Assembly (NCBI RefSeq): GCF_000518645.1
Contig: NZ_JADZ01000004.1
Coordinates: forward strand, 1-64,000
Source: Curvibacter gracilis ATCC BAA-807
Lineage (GTDB): Bacteria; Pseudomonadota; Gammaproteobacteria; Burkholderiales; Burkholderiaceae_C
Reading direction: 5' to 3'
DNA length: 64,000 nucleotides
In this document: piece by piece, positions 25,975 to 34,400 of the stretch
How the letters are laid out: each line of letters begins with the position of its first letter
How positions within the stretch are numbered: the stretch's first letter is position 1
Program-made: the position numbers and the translations under genes
Notes under the pieces: model-generated
What the model was told of the DNA's origin: nothing
What the model saw: the letters and a program-made list of their open reading frames with translations, nothing else
Databases searched by the model: none

Positions 25975-26460
25975 TCACTCGATCACATACCCCATCTGCC
26001 GCAGCTGCTGCACCACATCGCCCCGTGTACGCGCCACATCGCTGGGCCGGTGGCTGCGCAGTTGTCGCACTTCGGCCTCCGAGTAGGGCGGGGTACCGGG
26101 GGGCAGGCTGTCGCCGGCCCATTGGCCCAGCATCCAGTTCATCAGCTGGGCCACCTGGCGGTCATTGAGGGGGGTGTTCATCACGCCCGGCACCTGCACG
26201 ATCAGGGCGCGGCCCTGGGGCAGGCGCAAAAAATGGCCCAACACGCCTTTCATGCTGGGGATGCCGCGCTGCGGCATGCCGCTCCCGTCGTCCAGGTGGC
26301 AGCCCATGCAGTGCAGGCGGTAGTTCAGCGCGGGGGTGCCGGCTGACGCAGGCTGTGCAGCTGAGGCGGGCACCGTGGCCAGCAGGGCCGCGGTGCCCAG
26401 CAGCAGTGCGCTGGCCAGCCGGGTGACACCTGGCAGGGGATCAGGGCGCCAGTGCCGCAT
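25975..26460 (-). CDS. Monohaem c-type cytochrome
   Basis: A 161-aa exported protein with a signal peptide (to ~residue 36) and one CxxCH haem site, CMGCH at 51-55. PGVMNTPLND offers a candidate Met ligand. It overlaps the upstream cytochrome gene by 20 bases and is the last cytochrome of the aau cluster. It likely carries electrons from the quinoprotein dehydrogenase towards the respiratory chain. It is too short and has one haem too few to be MauG. Confidence 0.82.
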   Translation of the reverse strand: MRHWRPDPLPGVTRLASALLLGTAALLATVPASAAQPASAGTPALNYRLHCMGCHLDDGSGMPQRGIPSMKGVLGHFLRLPQGRALIVQVPGVMNTPLNDRQVAQLMNWMLGQWAGDSLPPGTPPYSEAEVRQLRSHRPSDVARTRGDVVQQLRQMGYVIE

Positions 26461-26920
26461 CGCGTTGCGCCCTCAGGGCCTTGGGGCTGACCGTGCTGGC
26501 CCGGGCCTGGGCCAGGTCGGCCGCAGTGAAGGCGGGCACGGCGGCCCGGCCGGCCAGGTCTCGCACGACATGGCTCAGGGCCGCGGCCAGTTCTTCGTCA
26601 GACAGCTGGGTTTGTGCCGGCATCACGCTGTTGAAGGTCTGGCCTTCCGACACGATGCGGCCTTGCAGCCCGTGGGTGAGCACCAGCGCCAGGTATTGGC
26701 GCATGGCCGGCTGCCCGGCCCGTGCCGCCACCGCGCCGACCAGTGACGGCGCCAGGCCCGGCGCGCCCACCGCCCCGGCCTGGTGGCAGGCCACGCACAC
26801 CTGCTGGTAGACCGCCTGGCCGTCGGCGGCCAGGGCGCCGGTGCCCAGGGTGCAGGCCAGCAGGGTGGCGGGCAGGGCCAGTTTGGCCAGTGTGGTCCGT
26901 TTGGAATGAAACCAGCGCAT
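26441..26920 (-). CDS. Monohaem c-type cytochrome
   Basis: A 159-aa periplasmic cytochrome: a signal peptide ends at ALAAD, CVACH is at 42-46, GAPGLAPSLVG follows, and NSVMPAQ supplies a likely axial Met. Its ATG abuts the aauA stop (TGAATG). With no azurin or amicyanin gene visible, this protein is the best candidate for the direct electron acceptor of the amine dehydrogenase. That is inference from gene order. Confidence 0.85.
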   Translation of the reverse strand: MRWFHSKRTTLAKLALPATLLACTLGTGALAADGQAVYQQVCVACHQAGAVGAPGLAPSLVGAVAARAGQPAMRQYLALVLTHGLQGRIVSEGQTFNSVMPAQTQLSDEELAAALSHVVRDLAGRAAVPAFTAADLAQARASTVSPKALRAQRDAALAP

Positions 26921-27469
26921 TCAACTCTCCTTCTCTGCCACGCCGACGATGATCGAGGTGGTGCAGTGGAAGGCCGAGCTGTCGTTGGCCATGCACCAGT
27001 TGATGTCGTTGTGCAGGCCCATGCGGTAGCCTGGGCGCTCGCCGATGTTGGTGTTGCACAGGCAGCGGCCACAGGCGCCCCGGCCGCAGCAGTCGTTGTA
27101 GCTGATCAGGTAGTCCTTGCCGTCGGCCGGGTTGTGGCAGGTGCCCACCCAGGCCACCTTGGAGGGCGTGGTGCCCGGTGGGCAGCTGGTGGCGCTGCCA
27201 CCGCAGCACGAGCACAGAAAACCATCCACCCCGCAGTAGCGCCAGTAGTCGCAATCGGTTTCGGTGGGCGGGCCTTTGCGCTTGCTGGCAGCATTGTGTT
27301 CGGCAGCCAGGGCCTGGCTGCTGCGGTCAAAGGGCAACACGGGCAGCGTGAAGGCGCTGGCCACCAACACCCGGCTCACTCGCACCAGGGCACTGCGCCG
27401 CGAGGTGTGGCTGGCCAGTTGGCGGCTGCGCCGCTCTGCCAGGCGATCAAACCAGTCGAGCAGGCTCAT
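26921..27469 (-). CDS. aauA: Aromatic/methylamine dehydrogenase light chain (TTQ subunit)
   Basis: A 182-aa precursor of the small subunit that carries tryptophan tryptophylquinone. W107 (VAWVGTC) and W158 (NDINWCM) correspond to the two cross-linked Trp residues; their spacing of 51 equals that in methylamine dehydrogenase. More than a dozen Cys in the mature part fit the known dense disulfide network, e.g. CSCCGGS and DCCGRGACGRCLC. The long leader with SRRSALVRV suggests twin-arginine export. ATG 27469 overlaps the aauD stop. Assignment as aromatic (aau) rather than methylamine (mau) rests mainly on the reduced gene set. Confidence 0.9.
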   Translation of the reverse strand: MSLLDWFDRLAERRSRQLASHTSRRSALVRVSRVLVASAFTLPVLPFDRSSQALAAEHNAASKRKGPPTETDCDYWRYCGVDGFLCSCCGGSATSCPPGTTPSKVAWVGTCHNPADGKDYLISYNDCCGRGACGRCLCNTNIGERPGYRMGLHNDINWCMANDSSAFHCTTSIIVGVAEKES

Positions 27470-28074
27470 GCGGCCTCCTTGTGCAGCAGCTTCTGGTCAA
27501 TGAAATCCTGCACCGAGGCCACTTTCAGGTCGCTGGCGGTGAACAGGCTGTCGAGCTGTTCGCGGCTGTTCACCAGGCCCTTGGCGCGCAACACGCCCTG
27601 GCTGTCGATCAATACCGCGTAGGGCAGCTTGGCGATGCGCAGGGTCATGCCCAGCTCGTGCGACAGCACGTAGGGGAAGTGGCCCAGGCCAGCCTTCTGG
27701 CGGAACACCTCGTGCTCGGGTTGCTCGCCATCCGAGGCCAGCACCACGCGCAGCCAGGGCGCCTCGTCGCGGCGGATGCGCTCGACGATGGGCAGCAGCT
27801 TTTTGCACACCGGGCAGGTGGGCGACAGGAAGAACAGCAAGGTGCTGTGCGTTGCGGGGGCACCCAGCTCCAGGGTGCCGCCGCCCAGCTGCGGCAGGCT
27901 CAGGCGCGGTGCTGGCGAGCCCACGGCGGGACCCGAATCCATCATCAGGGCGCCCATGGGGGCGATGCGTTCGTACAGGATGCCCACCTGTCGCGACAGG
28001 GCCAGCACCACCACCACCAGGGCGATCACGGCGCACCAGGCCAACACGTTGGAGATGATCAGGGTTTCAATCAT
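27466..28074 (-). CDS. aauD: AauD/MauD thiol-disulfide oxidoreductase
   Basis: A 202-aa protein with an N-terminal membrane anchor (residues ~5-26) and a thioredoxin-like domain whose active site is CPVC at 87-90. MauD-type proteins form or isomerise disulfides in the light chain. It overlaps aauE by 8 bases and aauA by 4, so the export, folding and substrate genes are translationally linked. Confidence 0.88.
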   Translation of the reverse strand: MIETLIISNVLAWCAVIALVVVVLALSRQVGILYERIAPMGALMMDSGPAVGSPAPRLSLPQLGGGTLELGAPATHSTLLFFLSPTCPVCKKLLPIVERIRRDEAPWLRVVLASDGEQPEHEVFRQKAGLGHFPYVLSHELGMTLRIAKLPYAVLIDSQGVLRAKGLVNSREQLDSLFTASDLKVASVQDFIDQKLLHKEAA

Positions 28075-28645
28075 GGTTGTTCCTCAATTCGGCAAGACGG
28101 GGTTGGTTGCTCAACAGTTGGTTGGTGACGGCATACAGGCCGATGGCAAACAGGGCGGCGGCGCAGGCAGCCAGGCCATCGGCCCAGCCCACCGGGCGGG
28201 GGGCCAGCGGCGCCAGCGCGGCCAGGCCCAGGCCCAGCAGGGCGGCGTTGCGCCACAGCAGCGCGCCCGACAGCGTGAGGCCGCTGCCGCGGCTGCCGTA
28301 GCCACCGCAGCCGCAGTCGATGCTGCGCCCCTGGCGCAGGGCCAGCGCCACGGCGCTGCTGGCCACCCCCAGCACGCCCAGGGCCAGAGCGGCGCCCAGC
28401 GGACGGGTGGAGACGGGCAGCAACAGCAGGCCGGCCGCCGCTTCGCTCAAGGCCAGCGCATGTGCCACCGGGCTGACCAGCACGGGCGGCAGCAGGCCGT
28501 AGGCCTCGGTGGCCATCACAAAGGCGCTCAGGTCGCGCAGCTTGGTCAGTGCGCCGAACAGCAGCACCAGGGCCAGGCTGGCCGCTGCCGCGTGCGACAG
28601 CACCGGGTCCAGCCAGGGGAGGGCGGCGTTGACGGTGTCGAGCAT
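28067..28645 (-). CDS. aauE: AauE/MauE membrane protein
   Basis: A 192-aa integral membrane protein with several hydrophobic segments and a CGCGGYGSRG loop after RQGRSID, the conserved Cys-containing motif of MauE/DoxX-like proteins. It probably works with AauD in disulfide formation of the light chain. ATG 28645 overlaps the aauB stop by one base (TGATG); a GTG three bases upstream is possible. Confidence 0.86.
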   Translation of the reverse strand: MLDTVNAALPWLDPVLSHAAAASLALVLLFGALTKLRDLSAFVMATEAYGLLPPVLVSPVAHALALSEAAAGLLLLPVSTRPLGAALALGVLGVASSAVALALRQGRSIDCGCGGYGSRGSGLTLSGALLWRNAALLGLGLAALAPLAPRPVGWADGLAACAAALFAIGLYAVTNQLLSNQPRLAELRNNHD

Positions 28646-29811
28646 CACTGCACCTCCAGGTAGATCGGGGTCTCGCCCACGGCGTCAAGCCGGCCCAGGG
28701 TGGTGCTGCGCTGGGCGCTGGTGCTGCGCGGGTCGAGCGCCAGCAGGTGGTTGCCTGCGCCATCGAGCACAAACAGCCGGGGCGTGGCCGCCGGGCTGAA
28801 GACCATGGACACCGCGTTGTGCCCGGGCCAGCGCGCCACGCGGGCCTGCCGCTCCAGATCGAACACCCAGATCTGCTGGGCCGGGTTCTTGTGCGAGCCG
28901 TCCACCGCCTTGGCGTGCATGCCCACGAACAGGCGCTGGCGCTCGGGGTCGATGGCAAACAGCTGCATGCCGCCGGGGCGCCAACGTGCTTTTTGCTCGG
29001 CCGCGCTCAGCAGCGACCACACCGGCTGCACCTGCACGCCCTCGGGCTTCAGCTGCAGTTGGTGCACCTGGCCGCCGTAGCTCACAAAGTACAGGGTGTT
29101 GCCGCTGCGCTCGTAGTGGATGAACACCGGGTCGGTGTCGGCATCAAAAAAGGCCACCGGGGCGCTGCGCGGGCGGGCCTGGCCGGCGTCGTCGAGTTCG
29201 ATGGTGGCCAAGGTGCCGTCGCCGCACACGGTCGAGAATCGGTTGGGCTGCTCGGGCCAGGGGATCACACCCCAGCAGCCGGGGGTGGGCACCTCGGAGG
29301 CCAGCTTGCGCCCTTGCAGGTCGACCACGCTCACGCTGCTGGCGGGGGTGGCGTTCTGCACCAGCAGCCAGCGGCCATCGGCGCTGGGGGCCAGCGTGGC
29401 GCGGATGTTCATGGCCTGGGCGTGCTTGGGCGGTATCTCGATCTCGTGCCGGAACACCAGGTCGTCGGTGCCGTACACCTCCACCACATCGCTGCGCTGG
29501 CCGCGGTACAGGCGCGGGTAGTAGGTGGTGGCCACATACAGCTCGCGCCGGTCGGGCGACAGCGCCACCTGGCCGGCAAAGCCGGTGCTCATGGCACTGA
29601 GGTAGCGCATGCGCTGGCCATCGATCACATGCAGACGGTTGTCGGCAATATGGCTCAAGGTCAAGTCGGCCAGATAGACGCGGTGGGTGGCGTCGGGGTC
29701 AAGCTTGGCGATGGTCTGCCGTTCGTTCGGCAGATCCGCCGCCAGGGCGCCTGCAGCCAAGCAGGTGGCCAGACAGCCCGCACCCAGGCGGGCCAGACGG
29801 GAGGGTTTCAT
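28645..29811 (-). CDS. aauB: Aromatic/methylamine dehydrogenase heavy chain
   Basis: A 388-aa exported protein (signal ends at ALAAD) of the seven-bladed beta-propeller amine dehydrogenase heavy chain family. RVYLADLTLSHIADNRLHVID is the opening blade; STGFAGQVALSPD and MQLFAIDPERQRLFVGMHAKAVDGSHKNPAQQIWV-type segments follow. It forms the periplasmic heterotetramer with AauA and channels primary amines such as tyramine or phenylethylamine to the TTQ. It is the first gene of the minus-strand cluster; its promoter must lie in the 494-bp gap to 30306. Confidence 0.88.
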   Translation of the reverse strand: MKPSRLARLGAGCLATCLAAGALAADLPNERQTIAKLDPDATHRVYLADLTLSHIADNRLHVIDGQRMRYLSAMSTGFAGQVALSPDRRELYVATTYYPRLYRGQRSDVVEVYGTDDLVFRHEIEIPPKHAQAMNIRATLAPSADGRWLLVQNATPASSVSVVDLQGRKLASEVPTPGCWGVIPWPEQPNRFSTVCGDGTLATIELDDAGQARPRSAPVAFFDADTDPVFIHYERSGNTLYFVSYGGQVHQLQLKPEGVQVQPVWSLLSAAEQKARWRPGGMQLFAIDPERQRLFVGMHAKAVDGSHKNPAQQIWVFDLERQARVARWPGHNAVSMVFSPAATPRLFVLDGAGNHLLALDPRSTSAQRSTTLGRLDAVGETPIYLEVQ

Positions 29812-30305
29812 GCGCAGACCGGTCCTTTCTTCAGAGGCTCAGCCGAGGGGCTGGCGCAGGCTCAGAAGATAGGTCGGGTGCGCGGCGGGGGGTTATCCGG
29901 TTTTGGCAAGACTGCGCGGGCACGGTGCCTGCGGGGCTGGGCCGGCCACGGGGTTGGCGCCCTGGCGCCATGGCCCATGGCTTCGGTGCGCCATCCCCAT
30001 CACGCGATTTGGGCCGAGCATGAATATGCTTTATTCGATCAGTTTCAATCGGGCATTCAAGCAATTCCATTTTGGGTGGGTTGAAAGAGCTCTTCATGCC
30101 GTCGGATGAAGCATTATTTTTGAATCCGATGAATCGACTTTGGAAAACAGGCCTGTTTTTGAATCGGGTGCGGTCTGCATCGGTACTTTGAAGGCGGTCT
30201 TCAAAGTCTTTCAGAAAATGTGCTGATTCTCCCGCTGGATTTCTTTCAAAATCCGGCCACTGAAGCCAATGCAAGGCAAGGTTTCATTATTCCAAGGAGA
30301 CAAAG
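29812..30305. promoter_or_regulatory. Divergent control region between the aau and hpd operons
   Basis: The right two-thirds are distinctly AT-rich. There is a perfect 16-bp palindrome AAAACAGGCCTGTTTT at 30144-30159, flanked by two copies of TTTTTGAATC. A 9-5-9 inverted repeat lies at 30185-30207 (ACTTTGAAG/CTTCAAAGT). No gene is supported; a 147-codon minus-strand frame here lacks protein-like features. No regulator gene adjoins, so the factor is probably encoded elsewhere. Confidence 0.5.
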
Positions 30306-31319
30306 ATGTCGATTCCCAGCACGCCAGGCGCGCGCTCCCCCATGCGCCGCCGCTTTCTCAAGACCCTGACGGCGACCACAGCCCTGCTGCCGGGGGCCTT
30401 CCTCCGCGCCCAGGGCAGTGCGCTCGATGCGGTCCGGATCATCACCGGATTTGCGGCTGGGGGCACCTCGGACACCCTGTGCCGTCGCCTGGCGACACGT
30501 TTGACCGGCAGCTATGGACGCTCGGTGTTCGTCGACAACCGCACAGGTGCCGGCGGCCAGATCGCCATCCAGGCCATGAAGGGTCTGCCTGGCGATGGCT
30601 CGGTGATTCTGCAGACGCCGATGTCCATGCTGGGGATCTACCCCCATATTTACAAGAAGCTGCCCTACGAACCCTTGAAGGATTTGTCCCCGGTGTCGAT
30701 CGGCTGTGTGTTTGATTTTGGCTTTGCCGTGGGCCCGGCGGTGCCGACTTCAGTCACCACAGTGCCTCAATATCTGGCGTGGGCCAAATCCACCAACCAT
30801 ATCGCCTTCGGTTCACCCGCGGCAGGGTCGGTGCCCCATTTCATTGGCGTGTTGCTCGGCAAGCAAGCGGGGGTTGAATTGACCCACATTGCCTACCGTG
30901 GAACCCAGCCTGCCATTCTGGACATGATAGGTGGCCAACTGCCCGCCGTGTCGGGCCCGATCGGGGACTTTCTGCCGCACCTCGCAGGCGGCAAGTGCCG
31001 CATATTGGCAACGAGTGGCGCCACACACAACCCCTTTGTGAAAAACGTGCCCACCCTCACCGAGCAGGGTTTGAAGGACATGGTGTTTTCCGAGTGGTTT
31101 GGCTTGTTTCTGCCCGCCGGCGCCGCGCCGGATGTCGTCCAGCGCGCCAATGCCGCATTGCGCCCTGCGTTGGCCAGCCCTGACATCGTCGACGGCCTGG
31201 CCGCCATGGGCTTGCAAGCGGCTTCTTCAAGCGCTGCGGAGCTGGCGGCGCGACTCAAGACGGATTACGAGCGCTGGGGCCCGATCGTCAAGTCCATCAA
31301 CTTCACGGCTGAATCATGA
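30306..31319 (+). CDS. Bug/TctC-family periplasmic solute-binding protein
   Basis: A 337-aa Bug receptor: a Tat-like RRRFLKTLTAT signal, then ITGFAAGGTSDTLCRR, VDNRTGAGGQ, LPYEPLKDLSPV, AYRGTQPA and VPTLTEQGL. AAGGAG precedes the ATG. Its stop overlaps the oxidase start (ATGA), tying uptake or sensing to the catabolic genes that follow. Confidence 0.88.
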   Translation: MSIPSTPGARSPMRRRFLKTLTATTALLPGAFLRAQGSALDAVRIITGFAAGGTSDTLCRRLATRLTGSYGRSVFVDNRTGAGGQIAIQAMKGLPGDGSVILQTPMSMLGIYPHIYKKLPYEPLKDLSPVSIGCVFDFGFAVGPAVPTSVTTVPQYLAWAKSTNHIAFGSPAAGSVPHFIGVLLGKQAGVELTHIAYRGTQPAILDMIGGQLPAVSGPIGDFLPHLAGGKCRILATSGATHNPFVKNVPTLTEQGLKDMVFSEWFGLFLPAGAAPDVVQRANAALRPALASPDIVDGLAAMGLQAASSSAAELAARLKTDYERWGPIVKSINFTAES

Positions 31320-32707
31320 ACCCTCCCAACATCATTGACCGCCTGACCGATGCGCTCGGTGTCTCCGGCGTTCTCACCGGTGAACGCCTGCAGCTTCGGC
31401 AGACCCACGACTGGAGCGATGCCAGCGCCGCCCCTCCACGGGCCTTGCTGTTGCCGGCTGACACGGCGCAAGTGGCTGCTGCGCTGCGCATCTGCCACGA
31501 GTTCGGCTGTCCGGTGGCGGTCCAAGGCGGGCTGACCGGACTGGCCGGAGGGGCCAACCCGATGGAAGGCGAGATCGCGCTGTCGCTTGCCCGGCTGGAC
31601 ACCATTGAAGACCTGGATTCGGTCGCGGGAACGGTGCTTGTGCAGGCCGGCGTCACGCTGGAGAAGCTGCAGCAAAGCTGCGCTGAGCAGGGCTGGGCCT
31701 TTCCGCTCGACCTGGGGGCCCGTGGTTCGTGCCAGTTGGGCGGCAACGCAGCCACCAATGCCGGCGGCAGCCGGGTGCTGCGCTACGGCATGATGCGCAA
31801 CCTGATACTGGGGCTGGAGGTGGTGATGCCCGATGGCACCGTGCTCACCATGCTCGACCGCGTGATCAAGAACAATGCCGGCTTCGACCTGAAGCAGCTG
31901 TTCATCGGCAGTGAGGGCACGCTGGGGGTGATCACCCGCCTGTCTCTGGCGCTGGCGCCACAGCAGTCCGAGCAGTGCACGGTGCTGTGTGGCGTGCCCA
32001 GCTTTGATGCCGCACTGCACCTGCTGCGCCATGCAAAGGTCAGCCTGTTGGGCCTCAGCGCCTTTGAAGTGATGTGGCAGGGCTACTTTGAGGCCAGTCT
32101 GCAGGCCAAGCGCAGCAAATCGCCACTGAGTGACAGGCATCCGGTCTATGTTCTGGTGGAGTCGGTGGCAGACGCCCGGTCTGGCGCCAGTCAGTCCATG
32201 GAGGCCTTTCTTGAGCAGGCCATCGAGGCCGGGCTGGTGGTCGATGCGGTGGTGGCCCAGACCGGCGCGCAGCATGAGGAGCTTTGGGGCATACGAGAAG
32301 GCGTGAGCGAGTTGCTCTCGCTGGTCAGGCCCTGCGCCACCTTTGATGTGAGCGTGGCCATCACGCGCATGAACGAGTTGGTCGAACGCCTGCAAGTGGA
32401 GTTGTCTGCGGCCCACCCGGATCAGCAACACCTGTTCTTTGGGCATTTGGGTGACGGCAATCTGCACCTGATCAGCGGACCCTACGCCAACCATGCCGAT
32501 CTGGAGCATGCAGAGAACCTGGTCTATCGCTGCATTGGGGCGTTCGAAGGCAGCATCTCGGCGGAACACGGGATTGGCGTCGTCAAGCGTGACTTCCTGC
32601 ATCACAGCCGCTCGCCGGCAGAGATCTCGTTGATGCGTCGCCTCAAAGCCATGTTGGACCCCCAGGGCATTCTCAATCCCGGACGGGTGTTTGCCGCAGA
32701 CAAATAA
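31316..32707 (+). CDS. FAD-linked oxidase, GlcD / D-2-hydroxyacid dehydrogenase type
   Basis: A 463-aa flavoprotein of the vanillyl-alcohol-oxidase fold. The FAD-binding half has VAVQGGLTGLAGG and LGARGSCQLGGNAATNAGG; the C-terminal half has FFGHLGDGNLHL and EHGIGVVKRDFL, typical of GlcD-like hydroxyacid dehydrogenases. In this operon, next to 4-hydroxyphenylpyruvate dioxygenase, oxidation of 4-hydroxyphenyllactate to the pyruvate is an attractive role. That is inference. Confidence 0.85.
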   Translation: MNPPNIIDRLTDALGVSGVLTGERLQLRQTHDWSDASAAPPRALLLPADTAQVAAALRICHEFGCPVAVQGGLTGLAGGANPMEGEIALSLARLDTIEDLDSVAGTVLVQAGVTLEKLQQSCAEQGWAFPLDLGARGSCQLGGNAATNAGGSRVLRYGMMRNLILGLEVVMPDGTVLTMLDRVIKNNAGFDLKQLFIGSEGTLGVITRLSLALAPQQSEQCTVLCGVPSFDAALHLLRHAKVSLLGLSAFEVMWQGYFEASLQAKRSKSPLSDRHPVYVLVESVADARSGASQSMEAFLEQAIEAGLVVDAVVAQTGAQHEELWGIREGVSELLSLVRPCATFDVSVAITRMNELVERLQVELSAAHPDQQHLFFGHLGDGNLHLISGPYANHADLEHAENLVYRCIGAFEGSISAEHGIGVVKRDFLHHSRSPAEISLMRRLKAMLDPQGILNPGRVFAADK

Positions 32708-32775
32708 GACATCGACCCCCCCTTTGACACAGGGCCGGCTCACCCGGAGCCCCCTTCATTTTTCAGGAGAAGACC

Positions 32776-33882
32776 ATGACAGATCAAGACCAAGACGAGA
32801 CGATCAACCCGATGGGCCTGTGCGGCTTTGAGTTTGTCGAGTTCGCAGCGCCCCAGCCCGGCATTCTGGAACCCATGTTCGAGAAACTCGGTTTTTCGCT
32901 GGTCGCTCGGCACCGCTCAAAGAATGTGGTGCTCTACCGCCAGGGGCAGATCAACTTCATCGTCAACCATGAGCCGGGTCATGCGGCCTTCTTTGCCAGC
33001 GAGCATGGCCCTTCAGCCTGTGGGCTGGCGTTTCGGGTGCGTGATGCGCACAAGGCGTACAAGCGCGCGCTGGCCTTGGGGGCTCAGCCGGTTGAGATTC
33101 CGACCGGCCCGATGGAGCTTCGTTTGCCGGCCATCAAGGGCATCGGGGGGGCGCCGCTGTACCTGATCGATCGCTTCGAGGAGGGCAGGTCCATCTACGA
33201 TATTGACTTTGAGTTTCTGCCCGGTGTGGACCCGCACCCCACGGGCCATGGCTTCCAGGTGGTGGACCACCTCACGCACAACGTGTACCGGGGTCGCATG
33301 GCCTATTGGGCCGACTTCTATTCGAAGCTCTTCAATTTCCGTGAAATCCGCTACTTCGACATCTCAGGCGAGTACACGGGCCTGACGTCCAAGGCCATGA
33401 CCGCGCCGGACGGCCTCATTCGCATCCCGCTGAATGAAGAGTCACGCCAGGGCGGGGGGCAGATTGAAGAATTCCTGATGCAATTCAACGGCGAGGGGAT
33501 TCAGCACATCGCCTTGCTGACGGACAACCTGCTGGACTCGATTGACCAGTTGCAAATGGCCGGCATTCCCCTGCTGACCGCGCCCAACGAGATTTACTAC
33601 GACAACCTGGAGAAGCGTCTGCCCGGTCATGGCCAGGCCGTTGGAGACCTGCAGGCCCGAGGGATCTTGCTGGATGGCAGCACTGAAGGCGGCACCCCCC
33701 GCCTGCTGCTGCAGATCTTTTCACAGCCCATGCTCGGGCCCGTGTTCTTTGAATTCATCCAGCGCAAGGGCGACTACCGTGATGGCTTTGGCGAAGGCAA
33801 CTTCAAGGCCTTGTTCGTATCGATGGAAAAAGACCAGATTCGCCGTGGGGTGCTTGAAGCGGCCCATGCACCGGCACCCTGA
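32776..33882 (+). CDS. hpd: 4-hydroxyphenylpyruvate dioxygenase
   Basis: A 368-aa HPPD-family enzyme with two VOC-like halves. The iron ligands are H165 (VDHLTHNV), H244 (GIQHIAL) and E326 ([10 protein letters not shown]). C-terminal [11 protein letters not shown] is the conserved lid helix. It converts 4-hydroxyphenylpyruvate to homogentisate; related hydroxymandelate synthase is less likely given the sequence around [11 protein letters not shown]. It follows the FAD oxidase by 68 bp in the same operon. Confidence 0.92.
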   Translation: MTDQDQDETINPMGLCGFEFVEFAAPQPGILEPMFEKLGFSLVARHRSKNVVLYRQGQINFIVNHEPGHAAFFASEHGPSACGLAFRVRDAHKAYKRALALGAQPVEIPTGPMELRLPAIKGIGGAPLYLIDRFEEGRSIYDIDFEFLPGVDPHPTGHGFQVVDHLTHNVYRGRMAYWADFYSKLFNFREIRYFDISGEYTGLTSKAMTAPDGLIRIPLNEESRQGGGQIEEFLMQFNGEGIQHIALLTDNLLDSIDQLQMAGIPLLTAPNEIYYDNLEKRLPGHGQAVGDLQARGILLDGSTEGGTPRLLLQIFSQPMLGPVFFEFIQRKGDYRDGFGEGNFKALFVSMEKDQIRRGVLEAAHAPAP

Positions 33883-33963
33883 ATCGCATCTTGAGGGCCA
33901 TTTCGGGTGTCTGCCCAGGGTGACACCCGGCAGCCCGGTGACAGACAGAAAAGTCCTGGATCG

Positions 33964-34329
33964 ATGACAGTTCTTGGTCGAACACCCCATGTGCAGACGC
34001 GATGGGCGACAGCGAATGGAAAAATGCCCAGCCTCCCAGAGGCTGGGCATGGGGCACGGCCACACCATCCATCTAGCCTCGAGTGGCTTGAGCACATGGC
34101 ACGCCAAAGTCTGGCCAGGGGGCACTGGCGGGTGGCACTGCGTCGAATTCTCATGGCCCAAGTCGCTTGGGGCGAGTTGACGGCCGATCTTGACGACGCA
34201 CTGAGAATCCATGGGATCAGGTTGTCGAGCTCAGAAATGCGTCAGATGCAAGATGCTGCGGTGCGCTGGTTCCAGATGACCCGCGGTCCATCGGTTCGCA
34301 TTGGCGATGATTTTCTCCGACGATTCTGA
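33964..34329 (+). CDS. Doubtful small hypothetical protein
   Basis: I do not recognise this product. The C-terminal 80 residues look protein-like (WLEHMARQSLARGHWRVALRR, then helical segments with balanced charge), while the first ~40 residues look like non-coding sequence. Possible starts are ATG 33964, 34024 or 34096; none has a good ribosome-binding site. A terminator-type hairpin for the other strand lies inside the frame, which argues against the longer versions. Confidence 0.35.
   Translation: MTVLGRTPHVQTRWATANGKMPSLPEAGHGARPHHPSSLEWLEHMARQSLARGHWRVALRRILMAQVAWGELTADLDDALRIHGIRLSSSEMRQMQDAAVRWFQMTRGPSVRIGDDFLRRF
34021..34050 (-). terminator. Intrinsic terminator on the minus strand
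   Basis: ATGCCCAGCCT (34024-34034) and AGGCTGGGCAT (34040-34050) form a perfect 11-bp stem with a CCCAG loop. On the minus strand it is followed by a run of T. It would end minus-strand transcripts, probably those of the LysR gene that stops at 34401. Confidence 0.7.
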
Positions 34330-34400
34330 GTTGTCTGCTTTTCAGCGCAAGCGCCAGGCCTTGCCTCATGCGCTAAACCCATGCGGCCCAGTGACGCCCA

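Larger units (their letters stand above)
33883..34400. other. 518-bp stretch between hpd and LysR: hairpins and one doubtful gene
   Basis: An inverted repeat CGGGTGTC/GACACCCG at 33904-33929 lies just after hpd, without a T-run. A strong minus-strand terminator is at 34021-34050. A plus-strand frame ending at 34329 is listed separately with low confidence. Nothing else is supported. Confidence 0.5.

Noticed and set aside
25975-26920. The two cytochromes as MauG
   Set aside because: MauG is a dihaem protein of about 350 aa; each of these has a single CxxCH and about 160 aa.
29831-30274. A 147-codon minus-strand frame in the aau-hpd gap
   Set aside because: Composition is non-protein-like, it has no ribosome-binding site and it overlaps the palindrome-rich control region.
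33721-34212. A minus-strand frame over the end of hpd
   Set aside because: It is antisense to hpd, crosses an intrinsic terminator and has no family resemblance.
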